From the NCBI RefSeq assembly GCF_025751435.1, contig NZ_JAOWKY010000001.1:673001-737000 (forward strand): a DNA stretch of 64,000 nt, given 5' to 3'. Both the position numbers and the translations under genes were made by a program. The notes beneath the pieces were generated by a model, which saw only the letters and a list, made by a program, of their open reading frames with translations, made no database searches and had not been told where the DNA came from. The stretch comes from Albidovulum marisflavi. Its GTDB lineage: Bacteria > Pseudomonadota > Alphaproteobacteria > Rhodobacterales > Rhodobacteraceae. Positions 26,503 through 38,351 of the stretch are shown here, piece after piece (position 1 is the stretch's first letter; every line of letters starts with the position of its first letter).

Positions 26503-28539
26503 ATGTCCAACGATCCCCTTTTGCAGCCCTATCGGCTGAAGCACCTTGTCCTGAAGAACCGGGTGATGTCCACCTCGCATGAGCCGTCCTACGCCGAGGA
26601 TGGCATGCCGCTTGAGCGCTACAGGCTCTATCATCGCGAAAAGGCGAAGGGGGGAATCGCGCTGACCATGACAGCTGGATCGGCCCTGGTCAGCGCCGAC
26701 AGCCCGGCGGCATTCGGCAACCTTCATGCCTACAAGGATGAGATCGTCGCGCCGCTGAAGGCGCTGGTGGACGACGTGCATGAACACGGCGCGGCGGCGA
26801 TGATCCAGTTGACGCACCTTGGGCGCCGCACGGGCTGGAACAAGGCTGACTGGCTGCCTGTGCTGTCGGCCTCCCCTGTCCGGGAACCCGCGCACCGCGC
26901 CTTCCCCAAGGAGGCCGAGGACTGGGACATCGAAAGAATCGTGGCGGACTATGCCGCTGCGGCCGAACGGATGAAGGCCGCCGGCTTTGACGGCATCGAG
27001 TTCGAGGCCTGGGGCCACCTGATGGACGCCTTCTGGTCGCCCGCGACGAACCGGCGGCAAGACGAATGGGGCGGGTCGCTGGACAATCGCCTGCGCTTCA
27101 CCTGGTCGGTGGTCGACGCGGTTCGGGCGGTGGTCGGTCCAGAGTTCATCGTGGGCATACGCATGGTCGCGGACGAGGACTGGGACAAGGGGCTGAGCCG
27201 CGAGGAGGGTGTCGAGATCGCGCGGCGCATGGCCACCTCTGGCAAGATCGACTTCCTGAACCTGATCCGGGGACACATCGAAACCGACGCCGCGCTGGCC
27301 GACGTGATCCCGATCCAGGGCATGCGCAGCGCACCGCACTTGGACTTCGCGGGCGAGGTGCGCGCGGCCACGAAGTTCCCGGTCTTTCACGCCGGACGCG
27401 TGCAGGACGTGGCGACCGCGCGGCACGCCATCGCCGCGGGCAAGCTGGACATGGTCGGGATGACACGCGCGCATATCGCTGATCCCCACATTGTCGCCAA
27501 GGTGATGGCGGGGCAGGAGGATCGGATCCGCCCCTGCGTGGGCGCCACCTACTGCCTGGACCGCATCTATGAAGGCGGTGAGACGCTTTGCATCCACAAT
27601 GCTGCGACCGGGCGAGAGGCGCGCATGCCCCACACGATCGAGCGGGCGCCGACTTCGCGCCGCGTCGTCATCGTGGGGGCCGGGCCCGCGGGGCTTGAGG
27701 CCGCGCGCGTCGCGGGCGAGCGCGGGCACAGCGTGACGGTGCTTGAAGCATCCGATCGCGCGGGCGGTCAGGTCAACGTGCTGGCCGCGAACCCGCGCCG
27801 GCGCGAGATGATCGGGGTTATCGACTGGCGCGTCGCCGAACTGGAACGGCTGGGCGTCGAGGTCCGCTACAACACCTTCGCGGACGGGCAGGACGTCCTG
27901 TCGCTGGACCCCGACGTGGTGGTGATCGCCACCGGCGGCCTGCCGCAGGCGCCTGAGATGGCGGGTGAGGATCTGGTGACATCAAGCTGGGACATCATCA
28001 CCGGAGAGGTGAAGGCAGCCGGTCGCGTGCTGGTCTACGACGATGGCGGCGGGCATGCCGGCATGACCGCGGCAGAAGTCGCGGCGCGGGCCGGTGCCCA
28101 GGTCGAACTGGTGACGCCCGAGCGCATCCTTGCGCCCGAGATGGGCGGCATGAACCATGTCCCCTACATGCGCGCATTCCACGAAACCGGGACGAAGATC
28201 ACGATCAACATGCGCCTCAACGGCGTTCGGCGTGAAGGAAACGAACTGGTCGCGACCTTCGGCTCGGATTTTTCGCCGGGCTGGTCAGAGGAGCGGCGCG
28301 TGGACCGCGTCGTCGTCGAGCACGCGACACGGCCGCTTGACGAGATCTATTTCGATCTCAAGCCGCAAAGCCGCAATCTGGGTGTCGTCGACTACGCCGC
28401 CCTTCGGGGGACCGGGCCGATCTTCCCCGAGAAGAACGCACAAGGCAGCTTCGTCCTTTACCGGATCGGCGACGCCGTTGCCGCCCGCAACATCCATGCG
28501 GGGATCTACGACGCGCTTCGCACCGGGATCCGCTGGTAG
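26503..28539 (+). CDS. Old Yellow Enzyme-type FMN/Fe-S/FAD oxidoreductase (N-methyl demethylase-like)
   Basis: 678 aa three-domain flavoprotein of the trimethylamine dehydrogenase / dienoyl-CoA reductase / dimethylglycine demethylase family. An N-terminal FMN TIM barrel (residues 1 to about 340) is followed by a cysteine cluster, PCVGATYCLDRIYEGGETLC, and a C-terminal Rossmann part starting RRVVIVGAGPAGLEAARVAGE. The Fe-S motif has C-x5-C-x11-C where the family usually has C-x2-C-x2-C-x11/12-C; the second cysteine is Ala. Related proteins demethylate N-methylproline or dimethylglycine; substrate here unproven. GGAGG precedes ATG 26503. Divergent from the FAD oxidase. Confidence 0.87.
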   Translation: MSNDPLLQPYRLKHLVLKNRVMSTSHEPSYAEDGMPLERYRLYHREKAKGGIALTMTAGSALVSADSPAAFGNLHAYKDEIVAPLKALVDDVHEHGAAAMIQLTHLGRRTGWNKADWLPVLSASPVREPAHRAFPKEAEDWDIERIVADYAAAAERMKAAGFDGIEFEAWGHLMDAFWSPATNRRQDEWGGSLDNRLRFTWSVVDAVRAVVGPEFIVGIRMVADEDWDKGLSREEGVEIARRMATSGKIDFLNLIRGHIETDAALADVIPIQGMRSAPHLDFAGEVRAATKFPVFHAGRVQDVATARHAIAAGKLDMVGMTRAHIADPHIVAKVMAGQEDRIRPCVGATYCLDRIYEGGETLCIHNAATGREARMPHTIERAPTSRRVVIVGAGPAGLEAARVAGERGHSVTVLEASDRAGGQVNVLAANPRRREMIGVIDWRVAELERLGVEVRYNTFADGQDVLSLDPDVVVIATGGLPQAPEMAGEDLVTSSWDIITGEVKAAGRVLVYDDGGGHAGMTAAEVAARAGAQVELVTPERILAPEMGGMNHVPYMRAFHETGTKITINMRLNGVRREGNELVATFGSDFSPGWSEERRVDRVVVEHATRPLDEIYFDLKPQSRNLGVVDYAALRGTGPIFPEKNAQGSFVLYRIGDAVAARNIHAGIYDALRTGIRW

Positions 28540-28592
28540 GTGCAGGGCCGCGGCGGGCGCGTCGGAACTCCGCGCGCCGCATGAACTCAGTG

Positions 28593-28620
28593 GCCGCCCC
28601 CCCATGCAGCGGGGGGCGGC
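28593..28620. terminator. Bidirectional hairpin between convergent genes
   Basis: GCCGCCCCCC and GGGGGGCGGC form a perfect 10-bp stem with an 8-base loop, between the oxidoreductase stop (28539) and the arylesterase stop (28620). No U-tail, but position and stability favour termination or mRNA end protection for both genes. Confidence 0.6.
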
Positions 28621-29315
28621 TATCGCGCCTTTTCGATAAGCGCCAGGACCTCGGGGCCCAGAGCATCGACGATCAGCGCCACGCCCGCGCGGCTTGGGTG
28701 CAGGCCATCGGGTTGCATGTATTCGCGAAGCGCCGTGTCGCGGTCTTCCTCTTCCATGATGGGTGCCAGGAAGGGCGGTGCGAGCCGCGCGCCATGCGCG
28801 TTGGCCAGATCGGGATAGATCGCGTCGAACTCCGCCTTGTAGTCGGGTCCGTAGTTCCCGGGCGCGATCATGGGCACCAGCAAGACCGGCAATCCGCGCG
28901 CGTCGGTCTTCTTAAGGATGGCATCAAGGTTGGCGCGCGATTCCCCGGGTGGCAGGCCGCGCAGCAGGTCGTTGCCACCCAGCGTCACGATCACGGCATC
29001 GGTTTCGGGGACAAGCGCCCAGTCGGTTCGGGCAAGCCCGCCCGCCGTCGTGTCGCCAGAGACGCCCGCATTGATGACGCTCGCATCCGCACCTCTGGCG
29101 TCAAGCCAGTCCTGAAGCTGGGCGACGAAGCCTTCTTCGGGCGCAAGGCCATAGCCCGCGGTCAGGCTGTCGCCCAGGGCAACGACGGTCACGGGTTCGG
29201 CCGAGGTGGGAACCGCTGAAAGAAAGATCAGGCCCAGTGTCGCCGCCAGGTTGCACCGGGCGGTCCTGTGCCCATATCGATAGACGAAGCGGAACAGGCG
29301 GAAACGGGCGGACAT
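28620..29315 (-). CDS. tesA: SGNH/GDSL arylesterase (TesA-like)
   Basis: 231 aa secreted or periplasmic esterase/lysophospholipase. Block I is ALGDSLTAGYGL (nucleophile Ser), block III is TLGGNDLLRGLP, and block V is DGLHPSRAGVALI with the catalytic Asp-His. A basic N-terminus plus hydrophobic run ending PTSAEP is a signal peptide. Its ATG (29313-29315) overlaps the divergent ybbA ATG (29314-29316) as CATG. Divergent tesA/ybbA-ybbP order is conserved in many proteobacteria. Confidence 0.9.
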   Translation of the reverse strand: MSARFRLFRFVYRYGHRTARCNLAATLGLIFLSAVPTSAEPVTVVALGDSLTAGYGLAPEEGFVAQLQDWLDARGADASVINAGVSGDTTAGGLARTDWALVPETDAVIVTLGGNDLLRGLPPGESRANLDAILKKTDARGLPVLLVPMIAPGNYGPDYKAEFDAIYPDLANAHGARLAPPFLAPIMEEEDRDTALREYMQPDGLHPSRAGVALIVDALGPEVLALIEKAR

Positions 29316-30054
29316 GGACAAGGTTATGAGCCTTGAGGCGGCACGGCTGACACTTGCGGGCAACGCCGGACCGGTCGAGATCCTGAAGGGCATCACCCTG
29401 TCGGTCGCTCGGGGCGAAAGTCTGGGGCTGATCGGGCCGTCTGGGTCGGGCAAGTCCTCGCTCCTCATGCTTATGGGCGGGCTAGAGCGTGCCACCTCCG
29501 GCCGGGTCGAGGCGTTGGGCCAGGACTTGACGGCGATGGGCGAAGACGCGCTTGCCCGGTTTCGCCGCGCCAATATGGGCATCGTGTTCCAGAGCTTCCA
29601 CCTGATTCCGACGATGACCGCGCTTGAAAACGTGGCGATCCCGCTGGAACTGGCCGGGGCGGCGGACGCGATGGACCGCGCGCGGCAGGAACTTGAGGCC
29701 ATGGGGCTGGGCGGTCGCCTTGGCCATTACCCGGCCGAGTTGTCGGGCGGAGAGCAGCAGCGTGTGGCGCTCGCGCGCGCCGCCGCCCCCAGGCCGGCGA
29801 TCTTTCTGGCCGACGAGCCGACCGGCAATCTCGACAGCCGCACCGGGGGGGCGATCATGGAATTGCTGTTCGGCCTCAGGGACCGCCATGGGGCGACGCT
29901 GGTGCTGGTTACCCATGCGCCGGAACTGGCCGAGCGCTGCGACCGCATCGTCCGGTTGGCCGATGGCGCGATCGTGACCGAGGCCCCGACCGAGATGCAG
30001 ACCGAGATGCAGACCGGGACCCTGACCGGAACCCCGACCGAGGCTTCGGCGTGA
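29314..30054 (+). CDS. ybbA: ABC transporter ATP-binding protein YbbA-like
   Basis: 246 aa LolD/MacB-type ATPase. Walker A is GPSGSGKSS, the signature LSGGEQQR and Walker B AIFLADEPTGNLD. It energises the FtsX-like membrane protein encoded next, with an ATGA/GTGA-type overlap at 30051-30054. The start is ATG 29314 or ATG 29326 (MSLEAARL); the second has AAGG nearby. The C-terminal 25 residues are a Thr/Glu/Met/Gln repeat encoded by 12-base tandem units and are absent from family norms. Substrate unknown; proposed roles concern hydrophobic compound or lipoprotein export. Confidence 0.9.
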   Translation: MDKVMSLEAARLTLAGNAGPVEILKGITLSVARGESLGLIGPSGSGKSSLLMLMGGLERATSGRVEALGQDLTAMGEDALARFRRANMGIVFQSFHLIPTMTALENVAIPLELAGAADAMDRARQELEAMGLGGRLGHYPAELSGGEQQRVALARAAAPRPAIFLADEPTGNLDSRTGGAIMELLFGLRDRHGATLVLVTHAPELAERCDRIVRLADGAIVTEAPTEMQTEMQTGTLTGTPTEASA

Positions 30055-32579
30055 ACCCCGCCGTCGCTTGGCGCATCGCGCGGCGCGATCTGCGCGGGGG
30101 GCTGCGCGGGTTCGCCGTATTCTTGGCCTGCCTGATCCTCGGGGTCGCCGCCATTGCGGCCGTGGGCACCGTCCGCAGCGCCATCTCTGAGGCGCTTTCG
30201 CGCGAAGGGGCGGCGCTTCTGGGGGGCGACGCCCAGATGTCGTTCACCTATCGCTTCGCCAGCGAGGAAGAGCGCGCATTCATGCGCGACCGGGCGGACG
30301 CCGTGTCCGAGATCGTCGATTTCCGTTCGATGGCGGTGGTCGGCGAAGGGCAGGCGGCGGAACGCGCGCTGACCCAGGTCAAGGCTGTGGATGACGCCTA
30401 TCCGTTGGTAGGGGCGCTTGCGCTGGAACCGTCCTTGCCCCTCGACTCGGCGTTTGAACCGCGCGACGGCGCGCCGGGCGCGGTGATGGACGGCGTGCTT
30501 GCCGACAGGCTTGGGCTTGACGTGGGCGACCGGTTCCGCCTTGGCCTTGCAGAGTTCCGGCTTGGCGCTCGGCTGGTCCGTGAACCGGACGGGGCGATGG
30601 GTGGCATGCTGCTGGGTCCAAGGACGATCGTCCTGACGCGCGATCTTCAAGGTTCGGGCCTGCTGGAGCCGGGCAGCGTGTTCGACACGCGCTACCGGCT
30701 GCGCCTGCCGGCCGGGACCGATCTTGCCCAGCTTCAGCGCGAGGCCGAGGCGGCGTTCATGGACACCGGGATGCGCTGGCGCGATGCCCGCCGCGGCGCG
30801 CCGGGGGCAGAGCGCTTCGTGGATCGGATGGGGTCTTTCCTGGTCCTTGTCGGGCTTGCGGGCCTTGCGGTGGGGGGCATCGGCATCGCCTCGGCGGTGC
30901 GCGCCTACCTAGAGGGCAAGACCGGCACCATCGCCGCGCTGAAAGCAGTGGGCGCGGACACAAGCACGATCTTTCTGGCCTATGCCCTCCAGATCGGCGG
31001 GATGACCGCCCTGGGGATCCTGCTGGGGTTGCTTCTGGGGATCGCCCTGCCGGTGGCGGCGGCGCCGGTCGTGGCGGATCTTCTGCCCATCCCGGTGCAG
31101 GTGGCTCCATCCTTCCGCCCCGCGGCAGAGGCAGCGCTCTATGGTGTGCTGACTGCCGCGCTTTTTACGCTTTGGCCGCTTGCGCGCGTGCGCGATGTTC
31201 GGGCCGCCGCACTGTTTCGCGATCTGGGCGCTGGGCGGCGGCGCTGGCCCGGCCGCCGATTTGGCGCTGCGCTGACGGCGATCCTGACGCTTTTCGTAGC
31301 CGTCGTTCTGGTCCTGGCCGCGATGCCGACACTTGCCTTGGCGACGCTTGGCGGCATCGCGGGGGCGCTGGCGCTGCTGGCCGGCGCCGCCTGGGTCCTG
31401 AGGCAGATCGCGCGCAGGCTGTCGCACCGGGTCGAGGGGCGGCCGGGGCTGCGCCTGGCGCTTGCCGCCGTCGCCGGCCCCCGGGAAGAGGCCAGCGCCG
31501 TCGTCCTTGCGCTGGGTCTTGGCTTGTCCGTGCTTGCCGCCGTCGGGCAGATCGACGCCAACCTGCGGGCGGCGATCGACCGCGACCTGCCCGAAGTCGC
31601 GCCGTCCTTCTTCTTCGTCGACATCCAGAATGACCAGCTCGACGGGTTCCGCGACAGCCTGGCCGCCGAGGAGGGCGTGAGCAAGGTCGATACGGCGCCC
31701 ATGCTTCGCGCGGTCGTGACACGCATCAACGGCCGCGACGCCCGCGAGGTGTCGGGTGATCACTGGGTGCTTCGCGGGGACCGCGGGCTGACCTATGCAG
31801 CGCTTCCGCCCGAAGGGACAAAGATCGTCGCCGGAAGCTGGTGGCCCGAGGATTACGCGGGCCCGCCTCAGATGAGCTTCGCGGCAGAAGAGGCCGCCGA
31901 GCTTGGGCTTGACCTGGGGGACAAGGTGACGGTCAACGTGCTGGGGCGCGACATCGAGGCCGAGATCACATCTTTCCGGGAGGTCGACTTTTCCACTGCG
32001 GGGATCGGCTTCGTGATGCTGATGAACCCCGCCGCCCTGGGCGGAGCGCCGCATACCCACATCGCGACCGTCTACGCCGATCCCGCGTCTGACTCGCGCA
32101 TCCTGCGCGAGGTCGCGGGGGCCTATCCCAACATCACCGCCATCCCCGTGCGGGAGGTCGTGGATCGCGTGTCCGAGATTCTTGGCGCGATCGCGCGGGC
32201 GACCGCCATCGCCGCGGGCGTGACGCTGCTGACGGGTGTGGTGGTTCTGATCGGGGCGGCGGCATCGGGCCAAAGAGCGCGCGTCTACGAGGCCGCAGTG
32301 CTCAAGGTCCTGGGGGCGACGCGGGGCAGGATCCTGGCAAGCTTCGCGCTGCGCTCGGCGCTGATGGGGGCTGCGGCGGGGCTGGTGGCCATCGCCTTCG
32401 GCGGAGTGGCCGGCTTCGCTGTCATGCACTTCGTCATGGACGCGCCGTACCGGTTCGAGCCCACCACGGCCCTGGCCATCGTCTCGGGCGGCATTACGGC
32501 GACGCTGGTCGCGGGCCTGCTGTTCGCCCTGCCGGTCCTGGGCGCGCGCCCGGCGCGCATACTGCGCGGCGCCGAATAG
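30051..32579 (+). CDS. ybbP: FtsX-family ABC transporter permease YbbP-like
   Basis: 842 aa with GTG start overlapping ybbA. Topology is about ten membrane helices in two FtsX blocks (near residues 265-400 and 700-840) separated by a large periplasmic region. Conserved segments include GGIGIASAVRAYLEGKTGTIA with the coupling-helix-like KAVGAD, and the matching AVLKVLGATRGRIL in the second block, which contact the ATPase. Forms a complex with YbbA. Confidence 0.9.
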   Translation: MNPAVAWRIARRDLRGGLRGFAVFLACLILGVAAIAAVGTVRSAISEALSREGAALLGGDAQMSFTYRFASEEERAFMRDRADAVSEIVDFRSMAVVGEGQAAERALTQVKAVDDAYPLVGALALEPSLPLDSAFEPRDGAPGAVMDGVLADRLGLDVGDRFRLGLAEFRLGARLVREPDGAMGGMLLGPRTIVLTRDLQGSGLLEPGSVFDTRYRLRLPAGTDLAQLQREAEAAFMDTGMRWRDARRGAPGAERFVDRMGSFLVLVGLAGLAVGGIGIASAVRAYLEGKTGTIAALKAVGADTSTIFLAYALQIGGMTALGILLGLLLGIALPVAAAPVVADLLPIPVQVAPSFRPAAEAALYGVLTAALFTLWPLARVRDVRAAALFRDLGAGRRRWPGRRFGAALTAILTLFVAVVLVLAAMPTLALATLGGIAGALALLAGAAWVLRQIARRLSHRVEGRPGLRLALAAVAGPREEASAVVLALGLGLSVLAAVGQIDANLRAAIDRDLPEVAPSFFFVDIQNDQLDGFRDSLAAEEGVSKVDTAPMLRAVVTRINGRDAREVSGDHWVLRGDRGLTYAALPPEGTKIVAGSWWPEDYAGPPQMSFAAEEAAELGLDLGDKVTVNVLGRDIEAEITSFREVDFSTAGIGFVMLMNPAALGGAPHTHIATVYADPASDSRILREVAGAYPNITAIPVREVVDRVSEILGAIARATAIAAGVTLLTGVVVLIGAAASGQRARVYEAAVLKVLGATRGRILASFALRSALMGAAAGLVAIAFGGVAGFAVMHFVMDAPYRFEPTTALAIVSGGITATLVAGLLFALPVLGARPARILRGAE

Positions 32580-32590
32580 GCGCACGGGTC

Positions 32591-35017
<2,427 letters not shown>

Positions 35018-35118
35018 GGTCGGGGGCTCCTTTCGCGCCTAGATGGCTATGCGCCTGCCGGTTTGTCAAACGCCTGGCGGCCCTTCCGTCAGCCAGGCTG
35101 CCGGGGTAAGAGGGCGCC

Positions 35119-36183
35119 ATGCCCCTGACGCTCTCGTCCCTTCTTGATCTTGACCGGCTCGGTTTCGACTCCGTGATCGATGTCCGCTCGCCCTCGGAAT
35201 TCGCCGAGGATCACCTGCCCGGCGCGATCAACCTGCCGGTGCTCGATGATGCAGAACGGGCGCGCGTCGGCACGATCTACAAGCAGCAGTCGCCTTTCCT
35301 TGCGCGCAAGATCGGGGCCGCGCTGGTGGCGCGCAACGCCGCCACCCATCTTGAAGGCGCTCTGGCCGGCATGGGCGGGGGCTGGCGCCCGCTGGTCTAC
35401 TGCTGGCGCGGGGGGCAAAGGTCGGGATCCTTCGCCACGATTCTGTCCCAGGTCGGATGGCGGGTCGAACTGGTCCAGGGCGGCTACAAGTCCTGGCGAC
35501 GGCTTGTGGTCGAAGAACTGCACGACCGGGAGGTTCGATCCCCCGTCGTGATCCTGGACGGCAACACCGGATCCGCCAAGACCGAGATCCTCGGGCTGCT
35601 CGCGGGGCGGGACGTCCAGGTGATCGACCTGGAAGGCCTGGCAAACCATCGCGGCTCGCTTTTCGGGCACCGCGCGGGCGGCCAGCCCTCGCAGAAGGCG
35701 TTCGAAGGACGCCTGGCGATGGCGCTTGCCGCGCTTGACCCCTCGCGGCCCGTCGTTGTCGAGGCCGAGAGTTCAAAGGTCGGGAACCTTGCCCTACCGA
35801 AGAAACTCTGGGCGGCGATGGGCGAAGCGCCCCGCATCCGTATCGCGGCCCCGGTCGCGGCGCGGGCGGCCTACCTGGCGCGCGCCTACGCGGACCTGAC
35901 CGAGGATCGCGACCGCCTGGACGCGACGATTGCGCTCTTGCGCCATCTGCATCCGGCCGACGTGATCGAGACCTGGCATGCGCTTGCCGCCGCCGGCGAC
36001 CATGTCGCGCTGGCCGAGGATCTGATGCGGCGCCACTACGACCCGCGCTATGAAAAGCACCGCGCCCGCTTCGACGACGCGCCCGGAGCGGTGATCGCGA
36101 CGGACAGCCTGATGCCCGAGGCGCTGGACGCGCTGGCCGCAAGGGTGGTGGCGGCGATAGAACGCGTGTCGGGCCGGGTTTAG
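35119..36183 (+). CDS. mnmH: tRNA 2-selenouridine synthase (MnmH/SelU)
   Basis: 354 aa. An N-terminal rhodanese domain with active Cys in VYCWRGGQRSGS (about residues 94-105) is followed by a P-loop-like motif GNTGSAKTE (about 152-160). It replaces sulphur by selenium at the wobble 2-thiouridine of Lys, Glu and Gln tRNAs through a geranylated intermediate, using selenophosphate. Convergent with selD with a 4-base overlap, so donor and user genes are side by side. No selA/selB seen in the window. Confidence 0.93.
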   Translation: MPLTLSSLLDLDRLGFDSVIDVRSPSEFAEDHLPGAINLPVLDDAERARVGTIYKQQSPFLARKIGAALVARNAATHLEGALAGMGGGWRPLVYCWRGGQRSGSFATILSQVGWRVELVQGGYKSWRRLVVEELHDREVRSPVVILDGNTGSAKTEILGLLAGRDVQVIDLEGLANHRGSLFGHRAGGQPSQKAFEGRLAMALAALDPSRPVVVEAESSKVGNLALPKKLWAAMGEAPRIRIAAPVAARAAYLARAYADLTEDRDRLDATIALLRHLHPADVIETWHALAAAGDHVALAEDLMRRHYDPRYEKHRARFDDAPGAVIATDSLMPEALDALAARVVAAIERVSGRV

Positions 36184-38351
36184 CCTTCGACCGTCAGGAA
36201 CGGGACGCCGTCGGTGACAGTTCCGATCACGGCCGCACGCTCGCCGCTGTCTGCGAGCCGGGCCAGAACGTCCGCCACCCGGTCCGCAGGCACCGAGGCC
36301 AGCAGCCCGCCCGCCGTCTGCGGGTCGAACAGCAGATCGGCGCGTGCGCCTTCGGTCAGGAACATCCTCGCCATGACCTGCCGGTTCGCGGGCAGCAGCG
36401 TCGAGCCGTGCCCGGCGGCTGACAGCGCCTCGGCCCCCGCAAGGACGGGAACAGCGGCAAGATCAAGCGTCGCGGCGACGCCCGAAGCCTCGAGCAGTCC
36501 CATCAGGTGTCCGGCCAGGCCGAAGCCCGTAACGTCGGTCATGGCATGGGCATGGGGAGCAAGCGCACGCGCCGCCAATCCCTGGGGGCGCGCCATCGAC
36601 GCCAGCGCCGCTGCGACGACCCCGCCCGGCGCGGCCTTCGCCATTTCAGCCGCAAGGATAACACCGGTCCCGATGGGTTTGGTCAAAATCAGCGCGTCAC
36701 CAGCACGCGCGCCCGCCTGCGTGATGGGGGCTTCGTCGCAAAGACCGGTCACGGTGTAGCCGACTGTCAGCTCGGCCCCCAGGCTGGTGTGGCCACCGAC
36801 GACGTCCGCCCCCTCGGCGCCGAAGACCTCCGCCGCGGCGGCCATGATTTCCCGCAGGGTCTCCGTCTGCAGCCGGGGCGACATGCGCGGCAGGATGACC
36901 TGGATCAGAGCGGCCTGAGGACGGGCGCCCATGGACCAGACGTCGCCAAGCGCGTGTACCGCCGTGATCCTCGCCAGAAGCCACGGGTCCTCTGTGAAGG
37001 CGCGCACATGGTCGGTTGTCAGAACCTGCGCGCCGGTTCCATGTTTCAGGATCGCCGAGTCGTCGCCCGCGCCCCAGATCACGTCCGACCGCCGGGGCGG
37101 CGGCAGCTCGGCCAGCGCGGCAGAAAGATCCGCGCGCCCCACCTTGGCCCCGCAGCCGCCACACAGCGGCTTTCCGCGGCCCAGTTCCTCGGCCACGCCG
37201 GCGGCGACCGGGTCCGGCAGGGCCGGACGTGGCATCGCCGGAAGCGGGTCGAACCTGGCCATGAACTTGCGGTCGATCCGATCCTTCCAGCGCCAGAGCC
37301 AGGCGCCATCCAGCGGCAAACCCCATTTGTCCGCGACGGCGTGGCCCGCCCCAGCCGACACCAGCTTCAGGTAGTCGCGCTGCGGACGGTATGGCCTGAA
37401 AGCGCCGCTGCCCGTTGCCGCGACGGTCAGGTTGTGCAGCAGAACCGGGGCCTCCCGCACGGCGAAGACGCCCGCCTTGGGGCGCGGCGCATGCGTCAGG
37501 TGCGCGATGTCGCCGCTGGCGAAGACGGCCGGATCGGTGAGCGAGCGCAGGTATTCGTCGACCCTGACGAAGCCATCGTGCAGCGAAAGCCCGGTGTCGC
37601 CCAGCCATCCCTGCGCCCGTGTCGCCGCGGCGCCAAGCGTGAAGTCCGACGGTACCATGTGCCCGTCGTCCAGCCGCACGCCGTGCTGTTCGACCGCGGC
37701 CACGGCGACCCCTTCCAGAAGGGCGATTCCCGCCCGCCGCAGATGCCGCAAAAGCGCGCGCCGCGCGCCCTGTCCGACGGCGGACAATGCTGTGCCGGCC
37801 TCGATCAGCGTGATCTGCGCCTGCGGACCCAGCCGCTGAGCGGCGGCAAGGGCAAGCTCGACGCCGGCGACGCCACCACCGATGACCGCCAGCTTCGCGC
37901 CGGCGGCGGCCGTGTCTGCGAAGGCCTCCCAACGATCGGCGAAGGCATCCAGCGGCTTGGCGGGGACCGCGTGTTCCGCGAACCCCGGCAGCGAGGGCAT
38001 TTCCGACGAGATTCCGATGTCGAGCGACAGAACGTCATAGGCCACGGCGGGGTGCGCGTCGATCTGGACGCGGCGCGCCGCACGGTCGATGCCGGTTGCC
38101 CGGCCCAGTATCAGCCGAGCGCCGGCGTGGCGGGCAAGTTTCACAAGGTCGATCTGCAGCGCCGCGCGCGGGTAATGCCCCGCGACATGGCCCGGCAGCA
38201 TCCCCGAATAGGCGGCCGTCGGATCGGGGCTGATCAAGGTCAGACGCGCGCCCGGAAGGGGTTTCATGCCCCACATCCGCAGGACAAGCGCATGGGCATG
38301 TCCGCCGCCGACGAAGACGATATCGCGGGTCAGGGGTATCTGTGGCTGCAT
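36180..38351 (-). CDS. selD: Selenide,water dikinase fused to N-terminal NAD(P)/FAD-dependent oxidoreductase
   Basis: 723 aa fusion. Residues about 1-370 are an NDH-2-like flavoprotein (DIVFVGGGHAHALVL; second dinucleotide motif LAVIGGGVAGVELALAA; FASGDIAHL). Residues about 395-723 are SelD: active-site CGGCGAKVGRADL with catalytic Cys and Lys, GDDSAILK, and the AIRS C-terminal block MTDVTGFGLAGHLMGLLE. SelD makes selenophosphate from selenide and ATP; the fused part may supply selenide redox chemistry. No in-frame UGA, so this SelD uses Cys. ATG 38351 follows GGGAG. Confidence 0.93.
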   Translation of the reverse strand: MQPQIPLTRDIVFVGGGHAHALVLRMWGMKPLPGARLTLISPDPTAAYSGMLPGHVAGHYPRAALQIDLVKLARHAGARLILGRATGIDRAARRVQIDAHPAVAYDVLSLDIGISSEMPSLPGFAEHAVPAKPLDAFADRWEAFADTAAAGAKLAVIGGGVAGVELALAAAQRLGPQAQITLIEAGTALSAVGQGARRALLRHLRRAGIALLEGVAVAAVEQHGVRLDDGHMVPSDFTLGAAATRAQGWLGDTGLSLHDGFVRVDEYLRSLTDPAVFASGDIAHLTHAPRPKAGVFAVREAPVLLHNLTVAATGSGAFRPYRPQRDYLKLVSAGAGHAVADKWGLPLDGAWLWRWKDRIDRKFMARFDPLPAMPRPALPDPVAAGVAEELGRGKPLCGGCGAKVGRADLSAALAELPPPRRSDVIWGAGDDSAILKHGTGAQVLTTDHVRAFTEDPWLLARITAVHALGDVWSMGARPQAALIQVILPRMSPRLQTETLREIMAAAAEVFGAEGADVVGGHTSLGAELTVGYTVTGLCDEAPITQAGARAGDALILTKPIGTGVILAAEMAKAAPGGVVAAALASMARPQGLAARALAPHAHAMTDVTGFGLAGHLMGLLEASGVAATLDLAAVPVLAGAEALSAAGHGSTLLPANRQVMARMFLTEGARADLLFDPQTAGGLLASVPADRVADVLARLADSGERAAVIGTVTDGVPFLTVEG

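Noticed and set aside
24997-27729. 910-codon minus-strand frame suggesting a fusion upstream of the FAD oxidase
   Set aside because: Only the part from ATG 26406 has oxidase similarity and a ribosome binding site; the rest is antisense to the Old Yellow Enzyme-type gene.
36180-38351. Selenocysteine in SelD
   Set aside because: The active-site codon is Cys (CGGCGAK) and the frame contains no internal UGA.
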